Part shown: one piece after another, positions 1 to 10,538 of the stretch
Position numbering within the stretch: the stretch's first letter is position 1
Layout: every line of letters starts with the position of its first letter
Source of the DNA: Rheinheimera sp. EpRS3
Lineage (GTDB): Bacteria; Pseudomonadota; Gammaproteobacteria; Enterobacterales; Alteromonadaceae
NCBI RefSeq assembly: GCF_001513785.1
Contig: NZ_LNQS01000008.1
Span: 124,001-188,000, forward strand
Direction of reading: 5' to 3'
Length of the DNA stretch: 64,000 nt
Position numbers and translations under genes: made by a program
The notes under the pieces: model-generated
Seen by the model: the letters and a program-made list of their open reading frames with translations, nothing else
The model's database searches: none
Told to the model about the DNA's origin: nothing

Positions 1-1
1 A

Positions 2-331
2 CCAGACTTATCGCGGCAAAAAACCAGGTTATCGCGCCAGATGCGCCAGTTTAATGTGCCGCCCAAAGTGGTATTTTTACCCGGTAATACCAGTAAACGC
101 ACGATGATTGAATTGGCAGCACTGGACACCCCTGGCTTGCTGGCTAATATTGGTGAAGTTTTTCAGCGCTGCGATGTCAATATTCATGCGGCTAAAATCA
201 CCACTATCGGCGAGCGGGCAGAAGACTTTTTTATGATTTCAAATAGCGACGATCAAGCCCTGAGCAGCGAGCAACAAAGCGCGCTGAAACGGGCCCTGAT
301 CGAGCAACTATCACAGCAAACAGAAGGCTAA
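2..331 (+). CDS. glnD: Bifunctional uridylyltransferase/uridylyl-removing enzyme GlnD, C-terminal end only
   Basis: Only the last ~109 codons are present; the reading frame is open to the left edge of the window. GlnD adds or removes UMP on PII proteins in response to glutamine, and so sets glutamine synthetase activity and Ntr transcription. The visible part is the last ACT domain: a strand with [20 protein letters not shown], then [14 protein letters not shown] and [18 protein letters not shown], the usual GlnD tail where glutamine is sensed. The next gene, dapD, starts 8 bp after the stop, matching the frequent glnD-dapD neighbourhood. Family assignment is secure; nothing can be said about the catalytic domains outside the window. 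Confidence 0.93.
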   Translation, partial: PDLSRQKTRLSRQMRQFNVPPKVVFLPGNTSKRTMIELAALDTPGLLANIGEVFQRCDVNIHAAKITTIGERAEDFFMISNSDDQALSSEQQSALKRALIEQLSQQTEG

Positions 332-339
332 CAAAGACA

Positions 340-1164
340 ATGTCAGAGTTAAAAAGCATTATCGAACAAGCATTTGAACAACGCGCCGATATTACCCCGG
401 CCAACGTCAGCACTGATTTGAAACACGCCGTTGACAGCGTGATCAGCATGCTGGACAACGGTAGTGCACGGGTGGCAGAAAAAATTGCCGGTGAATGGGT
501 GGTACATCAGTGGCTGAAAAAAGCCGTATTGCTGTCGTTTCGTATCAACGATAACCAGGTAATGGACGGCGCCGAAAACCGCTTTTTTGATAAAGTAGCA
601 ATGAAATACGCCAGCTACACTGATGAGCAATTCCGTGCTGATGGTGTACGCGTAGTACCGCCAGCCGCGGTACGCCGCGGCAGCTATGTGGCCAAAAATG
701 TAGTACTGATGCCCTCTTATGTGAATATCGGCGCCTATGTCGGCGAAGGTACTATGGTAGATACCTGGGCGACCGTAGGCAGCTGTGCGCAAATTGGTAA
801 AAACGTGCATTTATCCGGCGGCGTCGGCATTGGTGGCGTGTTAGAGCCGTTGCAGGCTAACCCGACCATTATTGAAGATAACTGCTTTATCGGCGCCCGC
901 TCTGAAGTGGTAGAAGGCGTGATTGTTGAAGAAGGTGCAGTACTGTCAATGGGTGTGTATATCAGCCAGAGCACGCGTATTTATGACAGGGAAACCGGCG
1001 AAATCAGCTATGGCCGCGTGCCTGCCGGTGCCGTAGTCGTACCAGGCTCAATTCCGTCGAAAGATGGCAGCCACAGCTTATATGCCGCTATTATTGTGAA
1101 AAAAGTCGATGCACAAACCCGCGCCAAAGTAGGTATTAACGCCCTGCTGCGCAGCATAGAATAA
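340..1164 (+). CDS. dapD: 2,3,4,5-tetrahydropyridine-2,6-dicarboxylate N-succinyltransferase
   Basis: A 274-residue protein, the normal length for DapD. It transfers a succinyl group from succinyl-CoA to tetrahydrodipicolinate in the succinylase branch of lysine/meso-diaminopimelate synthesis in the cytoplasm. The N-terminal third is helical ([15 protein letters not shown]). The rest is a left-handed beta-helix of hexapeptide repeats, visible as [39 protein letters not shown] and [19 protein letters not shown]. The characteristic C-terminal [17 protein letters not shown] is present. It probably shares a transcript with glnD (8-bp gap), and a strong hairpin terminator follows at 1182-1208. Confidence 0.97.
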   Translation: MSELKSIIEQAFEQRADITPANVSTDLKHAVDSVISMLDNGSARVAEKIAGEWVVHQWLKKAVLLSFRINDNQVMDGAENRFFDKVAMKYASYTDEQFRADGVRVVPPAAVRRGSYVAKNVVLMPSYVNIGAYVGEGTMVDTWATVGSCAQIGKNVHLSGGVGIGGVLEPLQANPTIIEDNCFIGARSEVVEGVIVEEGAVLSMGVYISQSTRIYDRETGEISYGRVPAGAVVVPGSIPSKDGSHSLYAAIIVKKVDAQTRAKVGINALLRSIE

Positions 1165-1181
1165 CTTACAGTTACAAAAGC

Positions 1182-1208
1182 AAAACGGCAGGTTATTCCT
1201 GCCGTTTT
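1182..1208. terminator. Bidirectional rho-independent terminator after dapD
   Basis: A perfect 11-bp inverted repeat (AAAACGGCAGG / CCTGCCGTTTT) with a TTATT loop. The A and T ends make it usable on both strands. It lies between dapD and the convergent small membrane gene. Confidence 0.85.
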
Positions 1209-1227
1209 CTATTACGCTACAACCGCT

Positions 1228-1422
1228 TTAGCCGATATACAGCAACACCGCGAAACTGACTAAACCCACAGCAGCAAACATGCTGTACTCAAGGCGTTTT
1301 TCAAATTGCTTCTCTGAGCCCTCTGCAGCAGGTACCAACAAGGCCGAAATAAGACAGGTTAACCCTGCCAGTAAACACAGTGTGGTTACTCCAAATACCA
1401 ATGCAGAACCTAACATCGCCAT
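1228..1422 (-). CDS. Small hypothetical two-span membrane protein
   Basis: A 64-residue protein not recognised by name. It has a hydrophobic segment at about residues 5-30 (VFGVTTLCLLAGLTCLISAL), a short charged loop (EGSEKQFEKRLEYS) and a second hydrophobic segment at about 47-63. This predicts an inner-membrane hairpin. It is convergent with dapD, shares the bidirectional terminator, and is divergent from cysZ. An AAGGGTGAT stretch just upstream is a weak ribosome binding site; the second Met (codon 3) could also be the start. The clean two-helix pattern and its place between a terminator and a divergent promoter region support a real gene. Function unknown. Confidence 0.6.
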   Translation of the reverse strand: MAMLGSALVFGVTTLCLLAGLTCLISALLVPAAEGSEKQFEKRLEYSMFAAVGLVSFAVLLYIG

Positions 1423-1632
1423 ATATCACCCTTAGTTGCTGTTAAAACCGGTTAAACCGCGCCGCGGCAAAAAACTGCGCGCATTCTAGCATAAAAACCC
1501 CGCTGATATGCCAGCACTCTGTTAACAGCGTTATATTCTGTTACCAAAAAACCTGAGCTAATACAGCGGAATTTAAGCCTGACACCTTATACTGCCAGCA
1601 TAGCTGTTGCTGGTATTCTAGCTGAGGTTTTA

Positions 1633-2394
1633 ATGTACTACTTTTTTCGTGGTTTAACTTTGATCCATACCAAAGGTTTGAAGCGTTTTGTCCTGATCCC
1701 ACTGCTGATTAATCTGGTGCTGTTTTCTTTAGCATTCTACATTTTATTGCAGCAGGTCAGTGCTATGGTTGCAGCTGTGCAACAGTACCTGCCTGATTGG
1801 CTGCACTGGCTGGAATATCTGCTGATCCCGCTTGGAGTGATGTCGCTGGTAATAGGCCTGGCCTACAGCTTTACCATGGTGGCCAACTTTATCGCCGCGC
1901 CTTTTAATGGCTTGTTAAGCGAAAAAGTGGAAGCGCATTTATCTGGCCGGATAATACCTGACACTGGCCTGGCAGGTTTTGTTAAAGATATACCGCGGAT
2001 GCTGGCACGCGAATGGCAAAAATTTATTTACGCCCTGCCACGTGCAATAGTGTTGTTTGTGCTGTTTTTATTTTTACCCCTGATTGGCCCGATCTTATGG
2101 TTTTTATTTACCAGTTGGTTATTGGCGATACAGTATGCCGATTACCCGTACGACAACCATAAAATAGACTTTCGCACTATGCGCTCACAATTGCGGGCCC
2201 AGCCCGGCAACAGCTTTGCCTTTGGTATCACGGTAAATATCGCCTGCATGATCCCGCTGTTTAACCTGTTTGTGATGCCCATTGCAGTATGCGGTGCCAC
2301 GGCAATGTGGGTAGATAAACTGGCAGCACAAAACGACCCGGCACTAAAAGCACCGGGCGCTAAGGCTTATAATAAGCTGGATAAATACTGCTGA
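1633..2394 (+). CDS. cysZ: Sulfate permease CysZ (EI24 family)
   Basis: A 253-residue membrane protein of normal CysZ length. CysZ moves sulfate across the inner membrane for cysteine synthesis. The family start MYYFFRGLTLIHTKGLKRFV is present, followed by four long hydrophobic helices (about residues 22-45, 65-95, 135-165 and 195-235). The conserved amphipathic regions NFIAAPFNGLLSEKVE and QYADYPYDNHKIDF, seen across CysZ/EI24 proteins, are also present. No cysK or other sulfur gene is adjacent here. It converges on yqcA with a 10-bp gap. Confidence 0.92.
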   Translation: MYYFFRGLTLIHTKGLKRFVLIPLLINLVLFSLAFYILLQQVSAMVAAVQQYLPDWLHWLEYLLIPLGVMSLVIGLAYSFTMVANFIAAPFNGLLSEKVEAHLSGRIIPDTGLAGFVKDIPRMLAREWQKFIYALPRAIVLFVLFLFLPLIGPILWFLFTSWLLAIQYADYPYDNHKIDFRTMRSQLRAQPGNSFAFGITVNIACMIPLFNLFVMPIAVCGATAMWVDKLAAQNDPALKAPGAKAYNKLDKYC

Positions 2395-2404
2395 TAATTA
2401 CTGC

Positions 2405-2854
2405 TTAGTTTTGGGCACTAAGATGTTGTTTAAGCCACGGCAGGGCAATGCTTTCCGGCTCCAGCGTTTCGCCGGCGTCGATGCGTAACATCGGCGCCAG
2501 TTCTGTGCCCTGAATTTCCAGCAACAGCTCGCGGAACTTCTCGCCGGCAGCACAGAAGGTGTCGTAGCTACTGTCTCCCAGCGCTATGACCGCAAACTTT
2601 TTGCCGGTTAACAGCGGGAAACGGTTTTGTACATCAAGGAAAAACGGAAATACATTATCAGGTAGATCACCCTGCCCGGTGGTGGAGCTTACCACCAGCC
2701 AGATATCGGCATTAAAGCTCAGCACGTCATCCAGTTTAGCTTCATCATACAGCGCTACCTCATGCCCCAGGCTGGTTAATAACGGTAGAGCTTCTTCAGC
2801 AACATATTGGGCGGCGCCATATACGGTACCAACTATCAGGGCTATTTTTGCCAT
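2405..2854 (-). CDS. yqcA: Flavodoxin-like protein YqcA/MioC family
   Basis: A 149-residue short-chain flavodoxin. It shows the phosphate-binding loop region near the start (VGTVYGAAQYVAEEA), the FMN loop SSTTGQGDLPDNVFPFF (about residues 57-73) and the second FMN-contacting loop ALGDSSYDTFC. It binds FMN and should act as a cytoplasmic electron carrier; the partner is not known. It is the third gene of a yqcC-truC-yqcA operon, the order found in Escherichia coli. Its start overlaps the end of truC by 13 bp, indicating translational coupling. YqcA is preferred over MioC because of this context. Confidence 0.9.
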   Translation of the reverse strand: MAKIALIVGTVYGAAQYVAEEALPLLTSLGHEVALYDEAKLDDVLSFNADIWLVVSSTTGQGDLPDNVFPFFLDVQNRFPLLTGKKFAVIALGDSSYDTFCAAGEKFRELLLEIQGTELAPMLRIDAGETLEPESIALPWLKQHLSAQN

Positions 2855-3648
2855 TTTTCCTCCATAAAAAGCTCAGCAAATTGTTGCTGATAATAAACTT
2901 CATCGACCGGCCAGCCAAATTGGCTGAACAACGGTTCAAGCTCGTTAAGACCAGCGCTAAACTGCAAAGTTTCCCCCGTGACCGGATGCGACAACTGCAA
3001 CTGCTTGGCAATTAACAGCAAGCGGCGGCAATTGAAGTGCTGTTTAAACAGCGCATTATGCTTACCATCACCATGGCTGGTATCACCGACTATCGGATAA
3101 CGTAAATGTGCCAGATGGCGGCGTAGCTGGTGTTTACGCCCGGTTAAGGGTTGCAGTGCCACTAACGAGTATCGCGCCGCCGGGTATTTACTTACCGGTA
3201 TTGGCAGCTCTACCTGTTGTAATGGCTGATAACGGCTGATGGCTTGCTGCGGCGCCTTATCATCGCGGCTAAATTTGTCGGCAATTTTATCCAGTTCTTC
3301 TTTGAGCGGATAATCCAGCTCACCACCCTGCGGTAAAAAACCGCGCACTACTGCCAGATAATGCTTACGCCACAGCTGTTTTTCCTGCTGCGCGCCCAAC
3401 AGGCGCGCCACCTCGCTGGATAAGGCAAACACTAACACGCCAGACGTTGGCCGGTCTAACCGGTGCACCGGAAACACATGTTGGCCAATCTGATCGCGCA
3501 GTGTTTGCATAACAAATACTGTTTCGTGTTTATCAAGAAATGAGCGGTGCACCAACATGCCACTGGGTTTATCTATCGCTACCAGGTGCTCGTCCTGATA
3601 TAAAATGCGCAGGGGTGCATTCAGCACAAAGGGTTCTGCAGCACTCAT
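2842..3648 (-). CDS. truC: tRNA pseudouridine(65) synthase TruC
   Basis: A 268-residue RluA-family pseudouridine synthase. It isomerises U65 in certain tRNAs. It has no S4 domain, as expected for TruC. The catalytic motif HRLDRPTSGVLVFAL (about residues 60-74) contains the nucleophilic Asp in HRLDRPTSG. The downstream LTGRKHQLRRHLAHLRYPIVGD motif of the family is intact. The start sits 4 bp inside the end of yqcC, and the stop overlaps the start of yqcA, so the three genes form a tight operon. Confidence 0.95.
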   Translation of the reverse strand: MSAAEPFVLNAPLRILYQDEHLVAIDKPSGMLVHRSFLDKHETVFVMQTLRDQIGQHVFPVHRLDRPTSGVLVFALSSEVARLLGAQQEKQLWRKHYLAVVRGFLPQGGELDYPLKEELDKIADKFSRDDKAPQQAISRYQPLQQVELPIPVSKYPAARYSLVALQPLTGRKHQLRRHLAHLRYPIVGDTSHGDGKHNALFKQHFNCRRLLLIAKQLQLSHPVTGETLQFSAGLNELEPLFSQFGWPVDEVYYQQQFAELFMEEKWQK

Positions 3649-3965
3649 GCCTCACCCGACAAGGTGCTATCTATACGTGCAATAATACTAAGTAATGGCA
3701 CCACACGTACGCCATGTGTTTTAAACGCCTCGGTTGCAACTGGCAGCACACTGATTTTGTTGGGTAAGGCTAACCTGGCATCCAGCAATGCCTGCATCCG
3801 TGGCAGAAAGATAAATTGTAACCACTGCTCAAGCGCCATAGTGTCATAGCAAAATGGCACTGTGCTGGCCATGGCAGCAGGTTGCGGCGGTACTGTACTC
3901 CAAAGCTGTTGCTGTTTCAGCTCAGTTTCCAGCTCAATAAGCAGGGTTTTAACCACGTCTGACAT
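3645..3965 (-). CDS. yqcC: YqcC family protein
   Basis: A small all-helical protein of about 106 residues, family YqcC/DUF446, function unknown. I chose the ATG at 3965 rather than one 33 bp upstream. It has a good GAGG ribosome binding site 7 bp upstream, and MSDVVKTLLIELETELKQQ matches the usual YqcC start. The body contains PFCYDTMALEQWLQFIFLPR and LPNKISVLPVATEAF, typical of the family. It is the first gene of the yqcC-truC-yqcA operon; its end overlaps truC by 4 bp. Confidence 0.88.
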   Translation of the reverse strand: MSDVVKTLLIELETELKQQQLWSTVPPQPAAMASTVPFCYDTMALEQWLQFIFLPRMQALLDARLALPNKISVLPVATEAFKTHGVRVVPLLSIIARIDSTLSGEA

Positions 3966-4074
3966 AACTACCTCGTAATAAGCGGCACAGTTTAACATAA
4001 GCTAAAGCTGCAACCAGCCCTTGTAAAAAGCGTGGTGAATCAGCATTATCTGCCAATAGTTTTGGGAGTTATCT

Positions 4075-4374
4075 ATGGGTCCAGTATTATTACTGTTGAT
4101 AATCAGCAGTATTTGTTATGCCTTCTGGCTGCAACGCAAACAAGATGAACGCGCCGTGGTAGTGGCGCGCCAGCTTTGTCAGCAGCAGCAACTGCAAATG
4201 CTTGATTGTGGCCGAAATGGCCATAGTTTTCGTAAGATAAATGGCCGCTTACGCTTTATTACCTCGTATCAGGTGGATTTCAGCGGTGACGGCGAAAGCC
4301 GTTATCAGGCAGAATTGTTACTTAGCGGCATGCGGCTGGCCGAGTTTAACCTGCCAGCTTACCGTATTAACTAG
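4075..4374 (+). CDS. DUF3301 domain-containing membrane-anchored protein
   Basis: A 99-residue protein with one N-terminal transmembrane helix (LLLLIISSICYAFWLQ, about residues 4-19). A small soluble domain follows, with CQQQQLQMLDCGRNGH and YQVDFSGDGESRYQAELLL. This layout matches the DUF3301 family of gammaproteobacteria; function unknown. Its last 4 bp overlap the end of the convergent DUF962 gene, so both genes lack a spacer and any separate terminator. Confidence 0.82.
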   Translation: MGPVLLLLIISSICYAFWLQRKQDERAVVVARQLCQQQQLQMLDCGRNGHSFRKINGRLRFITSYQVDFSGDGESRYQAELLLSGMRLAEFNLPAYRIN

Positions 4375-4694
4375 CCAGACTTAACCGCCAGCTTCTGCTT
4401 GAGCTGGCCGGTTAAAAAATCTTTAAACATAACCCAGTCGGCTGCCAGGCTGTAAAACGGGTATTGGAAGGTGGCGGGTTTATTGTGCTCAAACAAAAAA
4501 TGCCCCAGCCAGGCAAAGCCATAGCCAATAACCGGCAACAGCCATAGCCAAATCCACTGCTGCGTAAACAGCACATACAACAGCACTATAATCACTAAAG
4601 TACTGCCTATGTAGTGCAGTGCACGGCACACCGGATTTTGGTGTTCACTTAAATAATACGGGTAAAACTCTGCGAAACTGCTGAATTTATTCAT
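4371..4694 (-). CDS. Mpo1-like (DUF962) membrane protein
   Basis: A 107-residue protein of the DUF962/Mpo1-like family. Yeast Mpo1 is an Fe(II)-dependent dioxygenase in alpha-oxidation of 2-hydroxy fatty acids; the bacterial role is unproven. The family motifs are visible: FYPYYLSEHQNPVCRALHYI near the start, with the His residues thought to bind metal, and WLGHFLFEHNKPATFQYP after two central hydrophobic helices (about residues 32-62). It is separated by 20 bp from the upstream acetyltransferase gene on the same strand and may be co-transcribed with it. Confidence 0.87.
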   Translation of the reverse strand: MNKFSSFAEFYPYYLSEHQNPVCRALHYIGSTLVIIVLLYVLFTQQWIWLWLLPVIGYGFAWLGHFLFEHNKPATFQYPFYSLAADWVMFKDFLTGQLKQKLAVKSG

Positions 4695-4714
4695 CGGCGT
4701 TCTCCCCTAATAAA

Positions 4715-5365
4715 CTACCCGGCCAGCTGTTGTCGCGGCCGGAACATTAAGGTGCCACTAACGGTGTTGAATGCCAGATCACAAACCGGTTGATACTTAT
4801 CATCAGCAAAAAACGCTTTATATTTATCCAGCGTAACAAAGACACCAATGCCGGCAGATTGTTGATCTTTATCCACTATCGAATCCACCGCATGAATAAG
4901 GTAGTGGCCCAACCCCAGATGTTGCTGCTTGGGAGCAACGGCAATAAACGCCAGCATATGGTAGCGCTCTGCCGGCATGGCCGCATGAATTTTTTGCTCT
5001 TTCTCCAGCAACTGTTTGGTGGAAACGTAGCCGGCTGTCAGCAACATTTTAAGCCGCCAGTGCCACAACCGGCTGGCGCCGATGCCCGAGTCAGGCGTGA
5101 TAACACAGGCCACCCCCAGCAACTGCTCAGCAGAAAACAAACCAATTATTGGCTGCTTTGCCTGCCAAAAGGTATTTAACTCTTCGCGGATAGCTGCGCG
5201 CAGCCGTTGTTCATAATCTGTTTTATCGACACGAAAAATTTCCATAAACAGCGGATCATCATGGTAAGACTGATACAGCAACGATGCTGCCAGTTTTAAT
5301 TCATCTGCACTAAGTAAAATTGCTTTTAGCCGGTCCAGCTCTACCGTATTCAGTTCAGCCAACAT
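4715..5365 (-). CDS. GNAT family N-acetyltransferase
   Basis: A putative acyl-CoA-dependent N-acetyltransferase, about 216 residues from the ATG at 5365. An upstream in-frame ATG at 5428 would give 237 residues but has no ribosome binding site, whereas ACGGGG precedes 5365. The GNAT acetyl-CoA motif A region is seen in MLAFIAVAPKQQHLGLGHYL (Q/R-x-x-G-x-G/A-like QHLGLGH). A late strand VFVTLDKYKAFF and a C-terminal FNTVSGTLMFRPR complete the fold. Substrate unknown. It may be transcribed with the DUF962 gene, and is divergent from the DUF2789 gene. Confidence 0.82.
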   Translation of the reverse strand: MLAELNTVELDRLKAILLSADELKLAASLLYQSYHDDPLFMEIFRVDKTDYEQRLRAAIREELNTFWQAKQPIIGLFSAEQLLGVACVITPDSGIGASRLWHWRLKMLLTAGYVSTKQLLEKEQKIHAAMPAERYHMLAFIAVAPKQQHLGLGHYLIHAVDSIVDKDQQSAGIGVFVTLDKYKAFFADDKYQPVCDLAFNTVSGTLMFRPRQQLAG

Positions 5366-5532
5366 ACATACCCCGTCTGTTATTGTTGTTTTTTTATCCA
5401 CAATAGCAGCAAGGCTTTGTATTGCCAAGCAGCGGTTCTAGAGCATAACCGCTTTGCAGCAAAACCACTGTATAGCAAAAGAGTATGCAGCTGGCTATGC
5501 TGTATTAACCGCAGAATACCCAAGGATAAGTT

Positions 5533-5760
5533 ATGGATATGTCACAACATGATTTGCACACCTTATTTGCCCAACTAGGATTAGACAATGACGAACAGGC
5601 TATACGTCAGTTTGTCAGCCAGCATAAACTACCTGCTAATACGGCAATACAAGATGCGCCGTTCTGGAATCAGGCCCAGGCCAGTTTTTTGCGCGAGTCA
5701 CTCAAACAAGATGCTGAGTGGTGCGAAGTTATTGACGAGCTAAACACCTTGCTACATTAA
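5533..5760 (+). CDS. DUF2789 family protein
   Basis: A 75-residue acidic helical protein matching DUF2789: the HDLHTLFAQLGLDNDE start, the middle segment AIRQFVSQHKLPANTAIQDA and the PFWNQAQASFLRESLKQDAEW core are the family pattern. Function unknown. AAGGATAAG lies directly upstream of the ATG as ribosome binding site. The gene stands alone and is followed by a hairpin terminator shared with enolase. Confidence 0.85.
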   Translation: MDMSQHDLHTLFAQLGLDNDEQAIRQFVSQHKLPANTAIQDAPFWNQAQASFLRESLKQDAEWCEVIDELNTLLH

Positions 5761-5801
5761 CGCCGCATGATAACTGCAGCTTGGCTGTGTAACAGACAAA
5801 A

Positions 5802-5825
5802 CAAAGCCACCTAGCGGTGGCTTTG
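5802..5825. terminator. Bidirectional terminator between the DUF2789 gene and eno
   Basis: A perfect 10-bp inverted repeat CAAAGCCACC / GGTGGCTTTG with a TAGC loop. It is T-rich on both sides (TTTTGTCTGTT on the minus strand, ATTCTTTA on the plus). It can end eno transcripts as well as those of the small plus-strand gene. Confidence 0.82.
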
Positions 5826-5859
5826 ATTCTTTACCTGATAACAAGGTAACAGTCAGTAA

Positions 5860-7155
<1,296 letters not shown>

Positions 7156-7170
7156 TTAAGTCCCCTGTTC

Positions 7171-7204
7171 TAAAACGAAAAAGCCGTGTTTATTGACACG
7201 GCTT
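7171..7204 (-). terminator. Rho-independent terminator/attenuator between pyrG and eno
   Basis: Read on the minus strand, AAGCCGTGT and ACACGGCTT form a 9-bp stem with a 6-nt loop, followed by TTTTTCGTTTTA. It begins 9 bp after the pyrG stop codon. It should reduce read-through from pyrG into eno, giving eno partly independent expression. Confidence 0.8.
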
Positions 7205-7212
7205 AGCACAAG

Positions 7213-9048
<1,836 letters not shown>

Positions 9049-9051
9049 CAA

Positions 9052-9142
9052 CCGGAACACTCTAAACCAACCGTTGCAGGCCAGGATGGCCGAATCGAGC
9101 CTACAGGGAAGTATTTACGGCGTGTTGGTGTGAGTGTTCCGG
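9052..9142. repeat. Structured intergenic repeat, copy A (tandem GGA-loop hairpins)
   Basis: A 91-bp element closed by an 11-bp perfect inverted repeat (CCGGAACACTC 9052-9062 / GAGTGTTCCGG 9132-9142) and an inner CCAAC/GTTGG pair. Inside are two small hairpins: GGCC-AGGAT-GGCC at 9079-9091, and TAC-AGGGAA-GTA near 9102-9113. It shares the frame CCGTTG...CGAGCC...CGGCGTGTT with the copy at 32.93 kb, while the stems differ in compensating fashion. The loops resemble CsrA/RsmA target hairpins (see findings). Confidence 0.75.
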
Positions 9143-9310
9143 TGGATGCGATTCTCAACACCGCTTTCATTTACCGCCATTTTTTGCCGTTCCTGCCTTG
9201 ACTATGCCGCTTGCAGCCTCCAGATAAGTAGTAGCAGATGGAAACCATTCGACACCGGCGGGGTCTGTAAATTGTGTATCCCGCCACTTAGTCAACCACA
9301 GGAGTAGCCT

Positions 9311-9682
9311 ATGCAAATTCAAGTTCACACAGACCGTCATATCCCGTCAGACGAGCGCTTAGCTGAATTTATCCGCGACACACTGCAAACTAAACTTAGC
9401 CGTTTTGCTGATCATCTAACCCGGGTTGAAGTGCATTTAAGTGACGAAAATGGCCAGCAGAAAAACGATGGCAACGACAAACGCTGCCTGTTAGAGGCCC
9501 GCTTTGAAGGCTTAGATCCGGTTGCCATAACTGAGCATGCCGCCACTGTTAGCCAGGCAATCACCGGCGCCGCTGACAAAATGCAGCGCAAACTAAGCTC
9601 TGTAGTAGGTAAGCTACGCGATAAGCATGTGCGGGCGCCTAACGCCGACTATGCTGAACCAGACGAAGTAGTAAATTCTTAA
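9311..9682 (+). CDS. HPF/RaiA family ribosome-associated protein
   Basis: A 123-residue protein with an N-terminal S30AE/RaiA-type domain: MQIQVHTDRHIPSDERLAEF, then RFADHLTRVEVHLSDENGQQ, and a second strand-helix unit ending ADKMQRKLSSVVGKLRDK. Family members bind the decoding region of idle ribosomes and promote hibernation. The Asn/Gly/Asp insertion GQQKNDGNDKRC and the short acidic tail fit the short-HPF class. It is not next to rpoN, where classical hpf lies, so it may be a paralogue with a separate stress trigger. GGAGTAG precedes the start. A strong terminator follows. Confidence 0.82.
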   Translation: MQIQVHTDRHIPSDERLAEFIRDTLQTKLSRFADHLTRVEVHLSDENGQQKNDGNDKRCLLEARFEGLDPVAITEHAATVSQAITGAADKMQRKLSSVVGKLRDKHVRAPNADYAEPDEVVNS

Positions 9683-9690
9683 CCAAAATC

Positions 9691-9724
9691 AGGCGCCGCG
9701 CTAAGCTAATCGCGGCGCCTTTTT
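9691..9724. terminator. Terminator between the hpf-like gene and mazG
   Basis: AGGCGCCGCG (9691-9700) pairs with CGCGGCGCCT (9711-9720) around a 10-nt loop, followed on the plus strand by TTTTATT. The T-run runs into the mazG stop codon, so the hairpin serves the plus-strand gene best and may also slow minus-strand transcription after mazG. Confidence 0.87.
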
Positions 9725-10508
9725 ATTGTGCGTGTTTCTTTACCTTATGCCACAGCGCTCCCATTTCATCCAGGCTAGATTGCTGCGGTGTTTTACCTTC
9801 TGCAGCTAATGCCTGTTCTACTGCGCGAAAACGCTTTTCAAATTTACTGTTGGCGGCGCGCAGCACCGCTTCCGGGTCCAGCTTATGTTTACGCACCACG
9901 TTAACCAGCGCGAACATTAAATCGCCCAGCTCTTCGCTCAGTTCGGCGCTGCTGGCTTGGGTTTGCTCTACTTCAAGAATTTCTTCTTTTACTTTATCCC
10001 AGCAGCCTTCCACATTGGGCCAGTCAAAACCGACATTAGCACAGCGTTTTTGCAGCTTGTAAGCGCGGCTTAACGCCGGCATTGCCTGCGGAATATTGTC
10101 CAGTACGCTATACAGGCCGCTATCTTTACGCTCGTTACTTTTTAGTGCTTCCCAGTTTTGCAGCACCGTATCGGCATTAAGGGCATCCGCTACGCTAACA
10201 CTACCAAATACATGCGGATGGCGCCGTTCTAACTTGTCGCAAATCGCCGCTACGCAATCATCAAATTCAAAGCGGCCTTCCTCTTTGGCGATTTGAGCGT
10301 AAAACACCACCTGAAACAGTAAATCGCCCAGTTCATCTTTTAACTCGTCAAAGCTCTCACGCGCGATGGCATCGGCCACTTCATAGGCCTCTTCCAGGGT
10401 GTAAGGCACTATAGTGGCATAGCTTTGTTTTAAATCCCACGGGCAACCGCTTTGCGGATCGCGCAAACGGCTCATAATGCCCAGCAGGCGGGTTATATTA
10501 TCTGACAC
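9723..10508 (-). CDS. mazG: Nucleoside triphosphate pyrophosphohydrolase MazG
   Basis: A 261-residue protein, the size of E. coli MazG. It hydrolyses NTPs and dNTPs to the monophosphate and pyrophosphate, and in E. coli is linked to lowering ppGpp in starved cells. Two MazG helical domains are visible. The first has SGCPWDLKQSYATIVPYTLE, the metal-binding EEAYEV and DELGDLLFQVVFYAQIA. The second has EEILEVEQ and EELGDLMFALVNVVRK. The KLERRHPHVFG motif between them is typical. It follows relA on the same strand with a 30-bp gap, the order found in many gammaproteobacteria. Confidence 0.96.
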   Translation of the reverse strand: MSDNITRLLGIMSRLRDPQSGCPWDLKQSYATIVPYTLEEAYEVADAIARESFDELKDELGDLLFQVVFYAQIAKEEGRFEFDDCVAAICDKLERRHPHVFGSVSVADALNADTVLQNWEALKSNERKDSGLYSVLDNIPQAMPALSRAYKLQKRCANVGFDWPNVEGCWDKVKEEILEVEQTQASSAELSEELGDLMFALVNVVRKHKLDPEAVLRAANSKFEKRFRAVEQALAAEGKTPQQSSLDEMGALWHKVKKHAQ

Positions 10509-10538
10509 GCTAATCCTTTATATTTTTACTGTTACGAA

